DNA of 27,391 bases from Geobacter sp. (GCA_003857395.1 RPRC01000114.1:1-27391); one strand, 5' to 3'. Positions 15,782-24,191 are shown, counted from the stretch's first letter. Numbers and translations: made by a program. Notes: generated from the sequence alone by a model not told the origin.

Positions 15782-17082
15782 TGAAAAAGCATCATGAGAT
15801 TGCCAGAAAATTATTTTTTACTGCGCTGAGGGCTGTTGACCCCTTTGAGTCGGTTAAGGACAGCTGCGAGGCAATTCGGACGGCGTATCGTGACGGTGGT
15901 TTTACCCGATTGATAGCTATCGGCTTTGGCAAAGCAGCGGCTTCCATGGCCCTTGCCCTTGAACAGGAACTGGGTGACATTCTGGAAACCGGTGTTTTTG
16001 TCACCAAGTACGATCACACACTTGCTCGAAAACCGGAAAAATTCAGGACGTTCGAAGCAGGACACCCCGTTCCTGACGAATTCGGCTTCCGCGGAACAGA
16101 AGAGATCATGGAACTGGCCGCCAGTGCCGACGAAAAGACACTTGTGGTAACCCTGATCTCCGGTGGCGGGTCCGCCCTCCTGGTAGCCCCTGTCAAACAG
16201 ATCCCGCTTGCGGCAAAACAAAAGACCACGGACCTTCTCCTGCGCTGTGGTGCCGACATCCATGAACTGAACACGGTACGAAAACACCTTTCACGGGTAA
16301 AAGGAGGCCGGCTTGCAGGCATCATCAGCCCAGCCCGGACCATCTCACTCATCCTCTCCGATGTAATCGGCGACGACCTGGACGTCATCGCCTCGGGGCC
16401 CACGGCTCCCGATCCGACCACGTTCCGGGATGCTCTTGCCGTCCTGGAGCGCTACCAACTCCTTGAGCAGGTTCCCGTTGAGGTGGTGGCATACCTTGCC
16501 ACCGGAGCTCGGGGTGATCACCCGGAAACTCCCAAACAAGGAGATGCTATTTTTCAGCGAGTGGAAAACCACATCATCGGCAGCAACCGCGTAGCACTGG
16601 AGGCAATGCTCGCAACGGCACAAAAGCTGGGCCTGGCAGCCGAGATACTCTCCACCGAAGTACACGGAGATGTTGCTGACGTGGCAAAAATGCTTGTCCG
16701 GACAGCCATGGTTCGCAAGGAATCCTGGCAGGGGAAACCTCTCTGTCTGCTCTCCGGCGGCGAAACGGTTGTGCAGGTCAGGGGCAGCGGCAAAGGAGGG
16801 AGAAACATGGAACTTGCCCTGCACTTTGCCCTGGATATTGCCGGAACAGACGACATAACCCTTCTCTCCGCCGGCACCGACGGCAGCGACGGCCCCACCG
16901 ATGCGGCCGGAGCACTGGTGGACGGTGAGACGATTCCCTTGGCGGACAAAGACCGCGCGCGCCGCTTCCTCGAAAATAACGATTCCTACATGTTTTTCAA
17001 GGAAAACGGTGGCCTCTTCATCACCGGACCGACCGGAACCAACGTCATGGACCTCCAGATTCTGCTGGTTGGTGAAACATAA
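15781..17082 (+). CDS. Glycerate 2-kinase (GckA/MOFRL family)
   Basis: Protein of 433 residues of the two-domain GckA/TtuD family, which phosphorylates D-glycerate to 2-phosphoglycerate for entry into lower glycolysis. Visible are the N-terminal IAIGFGKAAASMA, the EAGHPVPDEFGF segment, the glycine-rich VTLISGGGSALLVAP loop, TVRKHLSRVKGGRLA, SDVIGDDLDVIASGPTAPDP, and the MOFRL domain with LLSGGETVVQVRGSGKGGRN followed by SAGTDGSDGPTDAAGA. Length and order match the family. The frame is open 13 codons further up, but those codons overlap the promoter boxes, so the ATG at 15781 is preferred and translation may be leaderless. The HIT-protein gene follows after 83 bases on the same strand. Confidence 0.92.
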   Translation: MKKHHEIARKLFFTALRAVDPFESVKDSCEAIRTAYRDGGFTRLIAIGFGKAAASMALALEQELGDILETGVFVTKYDHTLARKPEKFRTFEAGHPVPDEFGFRGTEEIMELAASADEKTLVVTLISGGGSALLVAPVKQIPLAAKQKTTDLLLRCGADIHELNTVRKHLSRVKGGRLAGIISPARTISLILSDVIGDDLDVIASGPTAPDPTTFRDALAVLERYQLLEQVPVEVVAYLATGARGDHPETPKQGDAIFQRVENHIIGSNRVALEAMLATAQKLGLAAEILSTEVHGDVADVAKMLVRTAMVRKESWQGKPLCLLSGGETVVQVRGSGKGGRNMELALHFALDIAGTDDITLLSAGTDGSDGPTDAAGALVDGETIPLADKDRARRFLENNDSYMFFKENGGLFITGPTGTNVMDLQILLVGET

Positions 17083-17165
17083 ATATTTCGACTCGGGCCA
17101 TTCGCAAACTCAGTAGTAGTACACCACAATCGGCAGACTCAGTCCGCCAGAGGAGCATCTGCACG

Positions 17166-17591
17166 ATGAACAGCTTCACCCTTGATTCACGCCTTGCCAA
17201 TGACTGCATCGTACTGGGAGAAATGCGTCTCAGCCTCCTGCTCCTGCTGAATAATGCCCTGGTGCCCTGGTTCATCCTGGTACCGCGCCGAGACCAAACG
17301 GAAATCTTCGAACTCAACCGGGAAGACCAGGAAGCGCTGCTGGAGGAAATTAACTTGCTCTCCGGCTTCGTAAAGGGGCTTTCCGGGGTTGAAAAACTGA
17401 ACGTGGCAGCCATCGGCAATGTCGTAAAACAACTCCACGTGCATGTGATCGGCAGAAGCTCGCAGGATTTCTGCTGGCCGAATGTGGTCTGGGGCCGCAG
17501 CGAAAAAACACCCTACCTGGCTGAAGAAATCAGGTCAATTCAGGAATCACTTCGTACCACACTGCCGGAAGGCACCCTCCGACTGACCTGA
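17166..17591 (+). CDS. HIT-family protein with a Gln in the triad's first position
   Basis: Protein of 141 residues with the histidine-triad fold. ALVPWFILVPRR is the nucleotide-binding strand, LNVAAIGNVVKQLHVHVIGR holds the triad region, and WPNVVWG follows. HIT enzymes hydrolyse or transfer nucleoside monophosphates through the middle His of HxHxH. Here the first His is Gln (QLHVHV) while the catalytic and third His are kept. This variation is seen in a subgroup of bacterial HIT proteins and need not destroy activity. AGAGGAG lies ten bases before the ATG. It probably shares the glycerate kinase transcript. The natural substrate is unknown. Confidence 0.85.
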   Translation: MNSFTLDSRLANDCIVLGEMRLSLLLLLNNALVPWFILVPRRDQTEIFELNREDQEALLEEINLLSGFVKGLSGVEKLNVAAIGNVVKQLHVHVIGRSSQDFCWPNVVWGRSEKTPYLAEEIRSIQESLRTTLPEGTLRLT

Positions 17592-17680
17592 TCCGCGTAC
17601 GGCGTTTGTGCTGGCATGGCCATCACCATGAGAACACACTCCCCTGACGGGGAATCGTCGCACCTCCGGACAGGTGATCC

Positions 17681-17708
17681 TTGACATCACCCTGACAGTG
17701 CTTAAATT
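17681..17708 (+). promoter_or_regulatory. Probable sigma-70-type promoter of hsp20
   Basis: TTGACA (17681-17686) and TAAATT (17703-17708) are separated by 16 bases and lie 63 bases before the Hsp20 start codon. No CIRCE palindrome and no convincing sigma-32 boxes were seen in the gap 17592-17770. Confidence 0.5.
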
Positions 17709-17770
17709 TAATATTGGGAAGAGAAATATGCCGACCAGATATCCTCAAGAGAGGAAAGGAGGAAACAGTT

Positions 17771-18274
17771 ATGACAGACAAAAAAGGTACTAACCCGGCA
17801 AAAAAGGAACCCATGGAAATCATGAAGCCCCAGAAAGGCCTTGTCTCCCCCTTTGAGGAGATGGAGCGATGGTTCGAGGAAGCCTTCCGCCGCCCCTTCT
17901 ACGCTCCCTCATGGATGCCGAAATTCAAACTGCCCGATTTCGGCATGAGCTATCCGACGGTGGATATTTTCGAAGACGGAAATGATGTGGTCGTGAAAGC
18001 AGAACTCCCGGGGATGAAAAAAGAGGATATTGATGTCAATATCTCTGATGACGTGATCTCGATCTCCGGTGAGAAGAAGAGCGAAGAAAAGGTTGAAAAA
18101 AAAGATTATTACCGCCTGGAACGCGCATACGGCTCTTTCACCAGAACCCTCCGTCTGCCTGCGGAAACGGAAACGGCAAAAGCAAAGGCCAGCTTCAAGG
18201 ACGGCATCCTTGAAGTGAGGATGCCGAAAACCGAGGCAGCACTTCAAAAAACAAAGAAAATTGCCGTGGAATAG
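17771..18274 (+). CDS. Small heat shock protein, Hsp20/alpha-crystallin family
   Basis: Protein of 167 residues, an ATP-independent chaperone that holds unfolding proteins in soluble complexes. After a variable N-terminus (PFEEMERWFEEAFRRPFY) comes the alpha-crystallin domain: YPTVDIFEDGNDVVVKAELP, GMKKEDIDVNISDDVISISG, the RLERAYGSFTRTLRLP segment, and the hallmark FKDGILEVRMPKTE. A short lysine-rich tail follows. An in-frame ATG exists at 17714, but AAAGGAGG lies eight bases before the ATG at 17771, which gives the normal family start. It opens the stress-related stretch of the window. Confidence 0.95.
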   Translation: MTDKKGTNPAKKEPMEIMKPQKGLVSPFEEMERWFEEAFRRPFYAPSWMPKFKLPDFGMSYPTVDIFEDGNDVVVKAELPGMKKEDIDVNISDDVISISGEKKSEEKVEKKDYYRLERAYGSFTRTLRLPAETETAKAKASFKDGILEVRMPKTEAALQKTKKIAVE

Positions 18275-18280
18275 CCTCAG

Positions 18281-18322
18281 CCACGAAGGAAAGTCCAGTA
18301 AAAACCGGCCCTTCCTTCGTGG
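18281..18322 (+). terminator. Hairpin downstream of hsp20
   Basis: CCACGAAGGAA (18281-18291) and TTCCTTCGTGG (18312-18322) form an 11-base perfect stem with a 20-base loop, starting six bases after the Hsp20 stop. There is no following T-run, so it may act as a 3' stabiliser or weak terminator. Confidence 0.5.
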
Positions 18323-18392
18323 AAGCCCGTGCCTCGATGATAATGCCGTCAGCACTTTAGTGACTATCGGATATAACTTCGTGGTTCCTTCC

Positions 18393-18515
18393 ACAAATCT
18401 GTGCACAGCAAGTACACATGAGGCAAGTCTGCCATGACAGTGATAAAGGTTCAGAATGTAATTCTTCGCCGATCTGAAACCGTAATACCTATGGCTGATG
18501 ACTTTGGCCTTGATC
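18393..18515 (-). mobile_element. Remnant of an ISL3-family element (transposase C-terminus)
   Basis: The minus strand reads IKAKVISHRYYGFRSAKNYI, then LNLYHCHGRLA and ending in VHRFV. It aligns without gaps through most of its length to the C-terminal end of the ISL3 transposase at 24.8 kb (KAKVISHRAYGFRSVNNYML, LNLYHCMGDLP, LHRFV). The element terminus is also recognisable: ACAAATCTGTGCA at 18393 matches 24840. About 120 bases survive and differ at roughly a quarter of positions, so this is an older or different copy. The rest of the element is gone; the DNA to the right is the perR promoter region. Confidence 0.8.
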
Positions 18516-18561
18516 CAGAATCGGCAATCTGCAAAGACCTTGCTGAAATAGATTATCTAAC

Positions 18562-18590
18562 TTGACAAGTTCAAATAGCAGAAAATAATT
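18562..18590 (+). promoter_or_regulatory. Probable promoter of the perR/fur pseudogene
   Basis: TTGACA (18562-18567) is followed 17 bases later by ATAATT (18585-18590). A 14-base perfect palindrome, TATGGATATCCATA (18604-18617), lies just downstream, and the -35 box is itself inside AACTTGACAAGTT. These may be operator sites, perhaps for self-regulation. No good match to the classical PerR box was seen. Confidence 0.45.
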
Positions 18591-18638
18591 AATAATGGTT
18601 ATCTATGGATATCCATATTCCTCTGCTGAGGTAAGACT

Positions 18639-19081
18639 TTGAAAAGTAATGGGACTGTAAAATATACAGAAGAACGACTGAAGCAGATGCTGGCCAAGAT
18701 AAAGGGGCGGCATTTTCGTCTCACGCCGCAACGTTTGGTCATCCTCAAGATCTTGGCCGCCAGTTAGGAGCATCCCAGTGTCGAGGATATTTATAAAGAA
18801 ATAAGGAGTAAATTTCTGACAACAAGCATTACCACGGTCTACAAGACCATTGCCCTGCTCAAGGAGCTGAATGAGGTCTTGGAGCTGGGATTTCCTGACG
18901 GCAGTAACCGTTATGACGGCAACAGGCCGTATCCCATCCCCACGCCATCTGCACGAAATGCAGGAAGATTATGGACCCGGAAATTGCCAGCGTCGATGAA
19001 CTCAGTGAAGAGGTGAAGAAGAAAACCGGTTTTGTTATTTCGTTTCACCGACTTGATTTTTTCGGCCTGTGTCCGGAATGA
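18639..19081 (+). pseudogene. Fur/PerR-family regulator, inactivated by several lesions
   Basis: From a TTG start with GAGG upstream, the frame reads a Fur-type winged helix: RHFRLTPQRLVILKIL, EHPSVEDIYKEI, TTSITTVYKTIALLKELNEV and FPDGSNRYDGN. A TAG (18765-18767) interrupts it after ILAAS. A C is missing from the CCC run at 18933-18935; restoring it gives the expected HPHAICTKC metal-site segment and continues to FHRLDFFGLCPE. The final TGA (19079-19081) stands where the second CxxC cysteine should be, giving a third lesion. In anaerobes PerR represses catalase, peroxiredoxin and ferritin-like genes, which are exactly the neighbours here. Loss would leave them unrepressed by this protein, unless a paralogue exists elsewhere. 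Confidence 0.85.
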
Positions 19082-19217
19082 CAGAGAATGCCTTGGGGGA
19101 CAAAAATTTTTACCTCCTTATTCATAACTATTATCTACTACTTTTGATTATCTTTTAAAGTATTGTACTGTATATAGAAAACGCCGATAGACCTTCATCA
19201 AAGAAAAGGAGTCTCGT

Positions 19218-19621
19218 ATGAAAGACATCATGGAAACCATAAAGGCCGATTGGTAACCTCGCTTGAAAAGGCGAATCTTGCGGAAAGGTTAAAGGGGACT
19301 GGTCCCTATACACTGTTTGCTCCCAACAATGATGCCTTTGCCAGGATGAACATCGAAGAAACTGCCTTGGATCCGAAAGTCCTGTCGGACACCCTCACCT
19401 ATCGCTTGGTTGCGGGAAAGTATTCCGTCGAGGAAATCGGGGGCATGGACACAATCGGTACGGAAAAGGGCAAATCACTCACCATCGCCCTGGAAGAGGG
19501 CGAGACCCTGGTGGACAATGCCAAATTCGTTGCGACCGATATTGAGTGTGCCAACGGGGTTATCCACATCATCGACAACGTCTTCCAACCACATCTTTCC
19601 GGCTGGTACCGGGAGGAGTAG
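19218..19621 (+). pseudogene. Fasciclin-domain protein, frameshifted near the start
   Basis: AAAAGGAG precedes an ATG at 19218 that reads MKDIMETIKADW and stops at TAA. From 19250 a second frame continues the domain: LVTSLEKANLAERLKGTGPY, TLFAPNNDAFARMN, LTYRLVAGKYS, and the ending ANGVIHIIDNVFQP. The normal family sequence has a few residues (of the type DGxFxT) between KAD and LVTS, so a short deletion of non-triplet length around 19248-19250 explains the break. Translation from the TTG at 19250 would give 123 residues, nearly the whole domain, but no ribosome binding site serves it. Fasciclin domains are adhesion-type beta folds, often secreted; no signal peptide is seen. Confidence 0.7.
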
Positions 19622-19651
19622 TTTTAAAAGAAATGCGGTGAGGAGACTAAA

Positions 19652-19693
19652 ATGACACAGCGGTCTGATTGCAATGCATCGTGTACCAAGTAA
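19652..19693 (+). CDS. Possible 13-residue peptide upstream of katA
   Basis: GTGAGGAGACTAAA precedes an ATG that opens MTQRSDCNASCTK and then stops. The ribosome binding site is good, but the peptide is unrecognised and could be chance or a gene remnant. It lies 71 bases before the catalase ATG and might act as a leader ORF. Confidence 0.2.
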   Translation: MTQRSDCNASCTK

Positions 19694-19764
19694 ACTGTCA
19701 AGTATCTAGGTGCAAAATGCATGTAAGGGCTTTTAGATAACATCAAGAATTCACGGAGGATTAC

Positions 19765-21231
19765 ATGGAAAAGGATAAGAACAAGAAACTTACCACCAAC
19801 GCCGGCGCTCCCGTCGTTGACAACAACAACATCATGACCGCCGGTCCGCGCGGTCCCGTATTGCTGCAGGACGTATGGTTCCTGGAAAAACTCGCCAATT
19901 TCGATCGTGAGGTGATTCCCGAACGCCGCATGCACGCCAAGGGTTCGGGGGCTCACGGTGTTTTCACGGTAACCCATGACATCACCCGCTATACAAAAGC
20001 GAAAATCTTCTCCGAAATCGGTAAGAAGACTGAAATGTTCGTCCGTTTCTCCACGGTGGCAGGTGAACGCGGCGCAGCCGATGCCGAGCGTGACATCCGC
20101 GGCTTCGCCATGAAATACTACACCGAAGAGGGCAACTGGGACTTGGTCGGCAATAACACGCCGGTCTTTTTCCTCAAAGATCCCCTCAAGTTTCCTGACT
20201 TGAACCACACCGTAAAAAGGGATCCGCGTACCAATATGCGCAGCGCCAAGAACAACTGGGACTTCTGGACCCTGCTTCCAGAGGCCTTGCACCAGGTAAC
20301 TATCACCATGAGCGAACGGGGCATCCCGCTCTCCTTCCGGCACATGAACGGCTACGGCAGCCACACCTTCAGCCTCATCAATGCCAAGAACGAGCGGCAC
20401 TGGGTCAAATTCCATTTCAAGACGCAACAGGGGATCAAATGCCTGACCGACGCCGAAGCAGAAGCCATTATCGGTAAGGATCGCGAAAGCAACCAGCGCG
20501 ACCTCTACGAGAGCATCGAAAAGGGTGACTTCCCACGCTGGAAGATGCAGATCCAGATCATGACCGACGAGCAGGCCCGCACCTGCCCCTTCAACCCCTT
20601 CGACCTGTCCAAGGTGTGGCCTCATGGCGATTATCCGATGATCGACGTTGGCGAGTTCGAGCTCAACCGCAACCCGGACAACTACTTCGCCGAGGTCGAG
20701 CAGGCCGCCTTCAATCCGGCCAACATCGTCCCCGGCATCGGCTTCTCTCCGGACAAGATGCTGCAGGGCCGGCTCTTCTCCTACGGCGATGCCCAGCGTT
20801 ATCGGCTCGGTGTCAACCACCAGCTGATCCCGGTCAACCGCGCCCGCTGCCCTTTCCACAGCTACCATCGCGACGGCCAGATGCGCGTCGACGGCAACTA
20901 CGGCAGCACCCTCGGCTACGAGCCCAACAGTTATGGCGAATGGCAGGAACAGCCCGATTTCGCCGCACCGCCCCTCGAACTTTCGGGAGCGGCGGCACAC
21001 TGGAACCATCGGGAAGACAACGACGATTACTACACTCAGCCCGGCAACCTGTTCCGGCTGATGAATGCCGAGCAGCAGGAAGCCTTGTTCGGCAACACCG
21101 CCCGCGCCATGGGCGATGCGCCGCGCGAAATCAAAATACGCCACATCGTCAATTGCCTGAAAGCTGACCCGGCATATGGCGAAGGCGTCGCCAAAGCGAT
21201 GGGAATTCCGCTCAGTGAGATTCCGAAATAA
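19765..21231 (+). CDS. katA: Monofunctional haem catalase (small-subunit type)
   Basis: Catalase of 488 residues that converts hydrogen peroxide to water and oxygen in the cytoplasm. The catalytic His57 lies in [12 protein letters not shown], the distal Asn in GNNTPVFF (about 130), and the proximal haem-ligand tyrosine in [14 protein letters not shown] (Tyr340). The [20 protein letters not shown] segment and the [15 protein letters not shown] helix are also normal. The length fits clade 3 small-subunit catalases. CGGAGG lies eight bases before the ATG. By eye the 3' half is more G+C-rich than the neighbouring AT-rich spacers and pseudogenes. A long minus-strand frame opposite it is a codon-bias shadow. 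The gene is intact, unlike the two before it. Confidence 0.96.
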   Translation: MEKDKNKKLTTNAGAPVVDNNNIMTAGPRGPVLLQDVWFLEKLANFDREVIPERRMHAKGSGAHGVFTVTHDITRYTKAKIFSEIGKKTEMFVRFSTVAGERGAADAERDIRGFAMKYYTEEGNWDLVGNNTPVFFLKDPLKFPDLNHTVKRDPRTNMRSAKNNWDFWTLLPEALHQVTITMSERGIPLSFRHMNGYGSHTFSLINAKNERHWVKFHFKTQQGIKCLTDAEAEAIIGKDRESNQRDLYESIEKGDFPRWKMQIQIMTDEQARTCPFNPFDLSKVWPHGDYPMIDVGEFELNRNPDNYFAEVEQAAFNPANIVPGIGFSPDKMLQGRLFSYGDAQRYRLGVNHQLIPVNRARCPFHSYHRDGQMRVDGNYGSTLGYEPNSYGEWQEQPDFAAPPLELSGAAAHWNHREDNDDYYTQPGNLFRLMNAEQQEALFGNTARAMGDAPREIKIRHIVNCLKADPAYGEGVAKAMGIPLSEIPK

Positions 21232-21576
21232 TTTCATCAGGGAATTACTGAGGAACTCTGAACATCGCAACAAGTTCGCATCGATATCGTTCCAAAGGGG
21301 GGGGGCCACGACGCAGCTGTGGACAACCCTCCTTCTTGCCATCTGAAAATTAACGGAACTATATCATATAGCGCGGGCTAGCGGCGTTTGGATAATGTCC
21401 CGTATTTTGCGTTTTTGAGGTTCTTAATTCCTCCCTATTGAAATACTCACGAAGGGCGGCTCTTAATCAAACTCGCAATCCAGTTTGTCGGACCGAAGCG
21501 GCCAGCGGAAGTTTTCAATAAACACAGCTGGCTTAGGAACGGGGAAATTGACTTCATGGGAAGAGAGATGCACGAT
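21232..21576. other. Intergenic region between katA and the lipoprotein gene
   Basis: This 345-base stretch encodes nothing recognisable on either strand. It contains a run of nine G (21297-21305), prone to slippage, and a 13-base palindrome CTATAT-C-ATATAG (21359-21371) that could be an operator or -10 region. No clear terminator follows katA. Confidence 0.4.
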
Positions 21577-22881
21577 ATGAAAAAAAATGTTTTCATGTTC
21601 ACATTTCGCTGTCTGGTGATTCTTCTCCTGCCCGTATTGCTAGCCGGGTGCGCGGGGATTGCCAAGGGTGTGGCGCAGGCCGTCCTGGAAAAAAAGGAGA
21701 CCTCGAAGGCGGATACGCGGCAGTGTTACGTGCGCGGGAGACCGTTTGAAGGACTTGAGACCTTCCTGGGCGAGGAGGAAAATGACACCTCGGAACTCGG
21801 CGCGAAACGTCCCGACCTGAAAGTGCTCATGGTGCACGGTATGGGTTCCCACCAGCCCGGGTATTCCGCTCGAATGGCCGAGAACCTGGCGCGCGCCCTT
21901 TCTCTCAACAGGGTTCAGGAACAGTACAAGGAATTGACCCTGTCGCGGCCGCACGATCCGGAACGGGAATTGGGAAACCTGCGGATCAGCCGCTTCCTGA
22001 ACGACGATGGGACGCGGAGCATGATTTTTTATGAACTCACGTGGTATTCTATCATCGAACGGGAAAAGCAGAGTCTGAGCTTTGACAATTCGGAAGAATA
22101 CGCCTTCCGTCGCGCCACTGTTAACAGGATGCTGAAGGAGTTCGTCAACGACACCGTCCCGGATGTCCTGATGTATAACGGAACTTCCCAGGAAAAGATC
22201 CAATCGGCGGTTGCCCAGTCCCTGTGCTGGATGATGGCCAGGGAGTGGGAGGACCTGCCGGGCACTGGCGCCGACTATTGTGATCCGCTGAGAGAGAACG
22301 TTCACAAGAACCTCGACGACAGGTTTGTGTTCATAACGCACAGCCTGGGGAGCCGTATTGTCGTTGACACCATGCAGTACCTTGCTACCCTTGCCCAGTC
22401 GGATCCGAGGATGAGCGCCTGTGCCGACGCGCTGAAACACAAGAAATTTACGGTGTTCATGCTCTCCAACCAGCTTCCCCTCCTGCAGTTGGGCAGGCCG
22501 GTACCGGAAATCACCGGACAGATAGCGGCAATTTGTTCACCAACGGGGCCCCGTTCAGCCGAGCGCCTTTTAGGCGAACTCAAGCTGGTCGCCTTCAGTG
22601 ACCCCAATGATCTCTTCAGCTATCCATTGCCGCCCCGGTTTCTGGACGAGTACCTGGACTCGCGTATCTGCCCGACACTGACCAACGTCATTCTCAATGT
22701 GGCGCCGGTGAACGATCTTTTCGGACTTGGAGACATGGCCAACCCCATGTCGGCCCACATATCCTATGACAATGATTCCCGTGTCATCGGGCTGATTGCC
22801 CGGGGTATCGGCAGTCCCGACACGGATCCCAAGGTAAAAGAATGTTGCACATGGATTGAGACGGTTCCGGAAAAGCAGTGA
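21577..22881 (+). CDS. Lipoprotein with alpha/beta-hydrolase fold
   Basis: Protein of about 434 residues. It begins MKKNVFMFTFRCLVILLLPV and has a lipobox LLAGC, so Cys25 would be lipidated and the protein anchored at the inner or outer membrane. The mature part has the oxyanion-type strand LKVLMVHGMGSHQPGYS, a nucleophile elbow FVFITHSLGSRIV (Ser in HSLGS), a candidate acid in AFSDPNDLFSYPLP, and a late His in MSAHISYDND. This is a lipase or esterase layout. The frame opens at 21556, but GGAAGAGAG lies nine bases before the ATG at 21577, which gives a clean signal peptide. Substrate and partners are unknown. It follows katA on the same strand after 345 bases. Confidence 0.75.
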   Translation: MKKNVFMFTFRCLVILLLPVLLAGCAGIAKGVAQAVLEKKETSKADTRQCYVRGRPFEGLETFLGEEENDTSELGAKRPDLKVLMVHGMGSHQPGYSARMAENLARALSLNRVQEQYKELTLSRPHDPERELGNLRISRFLNDDGTRSMIFYELTWYSIIEREKQSLSFDNSEEYAFRRATVNRMLKEFVNDTVPDVLMYNGTSQEKIQSAVAQSLCWMMAREWEDLPGTGADYCDPLRENVHKNLDDRFVFITHSLGSRIVVDTMQYLATLAQSDPRMSACADALKHKKFTVFMLSNQLPLLQLGRPVPEITGQIAAICSPTGPRSAERLLGELKLVAFSDPNDLFSYPLPPRFLDEYLDSRICPTLTNVILNVAPVNDLFGLGDMANPMSAHISYDNDSRVIGLIARGIGSPDTDPKVKECCTWIETVPEKQ

Positions 22882-22894
22882 CAGGGAACTGAAG

Positions 22895-23140
22895 ATTCTT
22901 TCCCTTGATTATCCAACCAATCACCATGGCTGGGGAGTCGCCATAGCCACTTCTTCCATGGCCAGCGAACTGGCACTGGGGAAGCCGCTGGAAGAGGTGC
23001 TTAAACTCACGGATCAGGATATCGCGGACGAGTTAGGAGGGCTGCCTGAGGACAAAATGCATTGTTCACTCCTGGCTGTAACCGCACTGCACACGGGCAT
23101 CATGCGCTACCTGGCCGCCACCGGAGAAATTGGACAGTGA
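22895..23140 (+). pseudogene. NifU/IscU-like Fe-S scaffold fragment
   Basis: The frame carries the second half of an IscU/NifU N-terminal scaffold domain: GVAIATSSMASELALGKPLE, EVLKLTDQDIADELGGLPED, and KMHCSLLAVTALHTGI. The first third, with the first cluster-binding cysteine, is missing. The second cysteine, normally in FGCGxAIA, is Trp (HGWGVAIA), while the third (KMHCS) is kept. An open frame exists from a TTG at 22856, but it overlaps the lipoprotein's end and has no ribosome binding site. With two of three ligands gone it cannot act as a normal scaffold. Confidence 0.75.
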
Positions 23141-23308
23141 CAGCGGCCGCACTGTTGCGAAAATGTGTTTTTTACGCAGTGCGCAGGATAGTTTTCCGAG
23201 AACGATGCGGAATTTTCCGGTTCTGGTATCAGAGAAACAGAAGTCTTTGTTGCACGGCGGAAAACGTGAGATACCGGAACATCAGCAGATCAAGAAAGGA
23301 GGTAGACC

Positions 23309-24028
23309 ATGGCGGAAAAACCAAAAGCTGGCTGTGCCCGTCCGACCGGTGGCTTGGTCGGCCGGCCCGAAACAACAGAGGAACAACAGGCAGTGCAAGT
23401 AAAAAAGGCGGGAAAGAAAATGGTCCAAGTGGGAAAACCAGCACCTGATTTCGCAGCGCCGGCATATCACAAGGGGGAATTTACCTCGGTGAAACTGTCT
23501 GAGCATTTGGGTAAATGGGTTGTGCTGTGTCTCTATCCGGGTGATTTCACCTTTGTCTGAGCAACCGAAATAGCGGCGGTCGCCGCTCACTATGGGGAAT
23601 TCAGGAAGCTAGGCGTTGAGGTCTTGTCAATGAGCGTAGACAGCGTCTTTGTTCACAAAATGTGGAATGACAAGGAACTGTCGAAAATGGTTGAAGGGGG
23701 GATTCCTTTCCCGATGCTCTCCGACGGAGGTGGCAAGGTCGGGACTGCCCTTGGCGTGTATGACGAAGATGCGGGGGTGGAAAACCGGGGCAGGTTTATT
23801 ATTGATCCCGAAGGGGTCATTCAAGCATACGAAGTCCTCACCCCTCCAGTTGGCAGAAATGTGGCTGAAACCCTTAGGCAGATCCAGGCATTCCAGTTGG
23901 TGAGAGAGAGCAAGGGTGCCGAAGCAACGCCGTCAGGCTGGAAGCCGGGAAAAATGACCCTCAAACCTGGTCCGGAGCTTGTGGGCAGGGTGTGGGAAGT
24001 CTGGAAAACCGAGATGGAATCCGACTAG
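23309..24028 (+). CDS. prxU: Selenocysteine-containing peroxiredoxin (in-frame TGA at residue 84)
   Basis: Read through one TGA, this is a 239-residue AhpC/Prx1-type peroxiredoxin. The N-terminal 38 residues are an extension, then [38 protein letters not shown] and [16 protein letters not shown]. The TGA (23558-23560) is exactly where the peroxidatic Cys sits in DFTFVCPTE. Both halves are in the same frame and well conserved, with no other lesion, so selenocysteine is far more likely than a nonsense mutation. The usual resolving Cys before PxGWKPG is absent (EATPSGW), which points to a one-selenocysteine mechanism using an outside thiol. AAAGGAGG precedes the ATG. It would reduce hydrogen and organic peroxides. 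Confidence 0.9.
23558..23587 (+). promoter_or_regulatory. Bacterial SECIS element with its UGA codon
   Basis: After the UGA (23558-23560) there are 11 bases, then a perfect six-base stem AGCGGC (23572-23577) and GCCGCU (23582-23587) closing a GGUC loop (23578-23581). The loop's first G is 17 bases after the UGA. In the E. coli fdhF SECIS the same GGUC sits in the apical loop about 18 bases after the UGA, where SelB binds. The match in distance, loop and stem supports recoding. Confidence 0.8.
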
Positions 24029-24191
24029 TTGTGGATTGAGGAAATTGTTATATGGCTGATGGTTTCCTGACTGCCTTGAAAGCCAGCGTGTTGGCTGCGA
24101 CGGGCCACCATCCGTCCTGAAGCCGCAGTTCTTCCAACTGCAGTACGGCTTCCGCTGCTGAAACCGGCGCAGTTGGCCCATTATTGAAAAA

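Noticed and set aside
19079..19081. TGA in place of the last cysteine of the Fur/PerR gene as a second selenocysteine
   Set aside because: The same gene also has a TAG and a frameshift, and no convincing SECIS-like hairpin follows; a nonsense lesion in a dead gene is simpler.
19624..21342. A 572-codon open frame on the minus strand opposite katA
   Set aside because: It has no family resemblance and mirrors the G+C-biased codons of a clear catalase gene; it is a shadow frame.
24051..24113. Short plus-strand frame with a TGA after prxU as another selenoprotein
   Set aside because: Neither side of the TGA resembles a known protein, there is no good ribosome binding site, and no conserved continuation.
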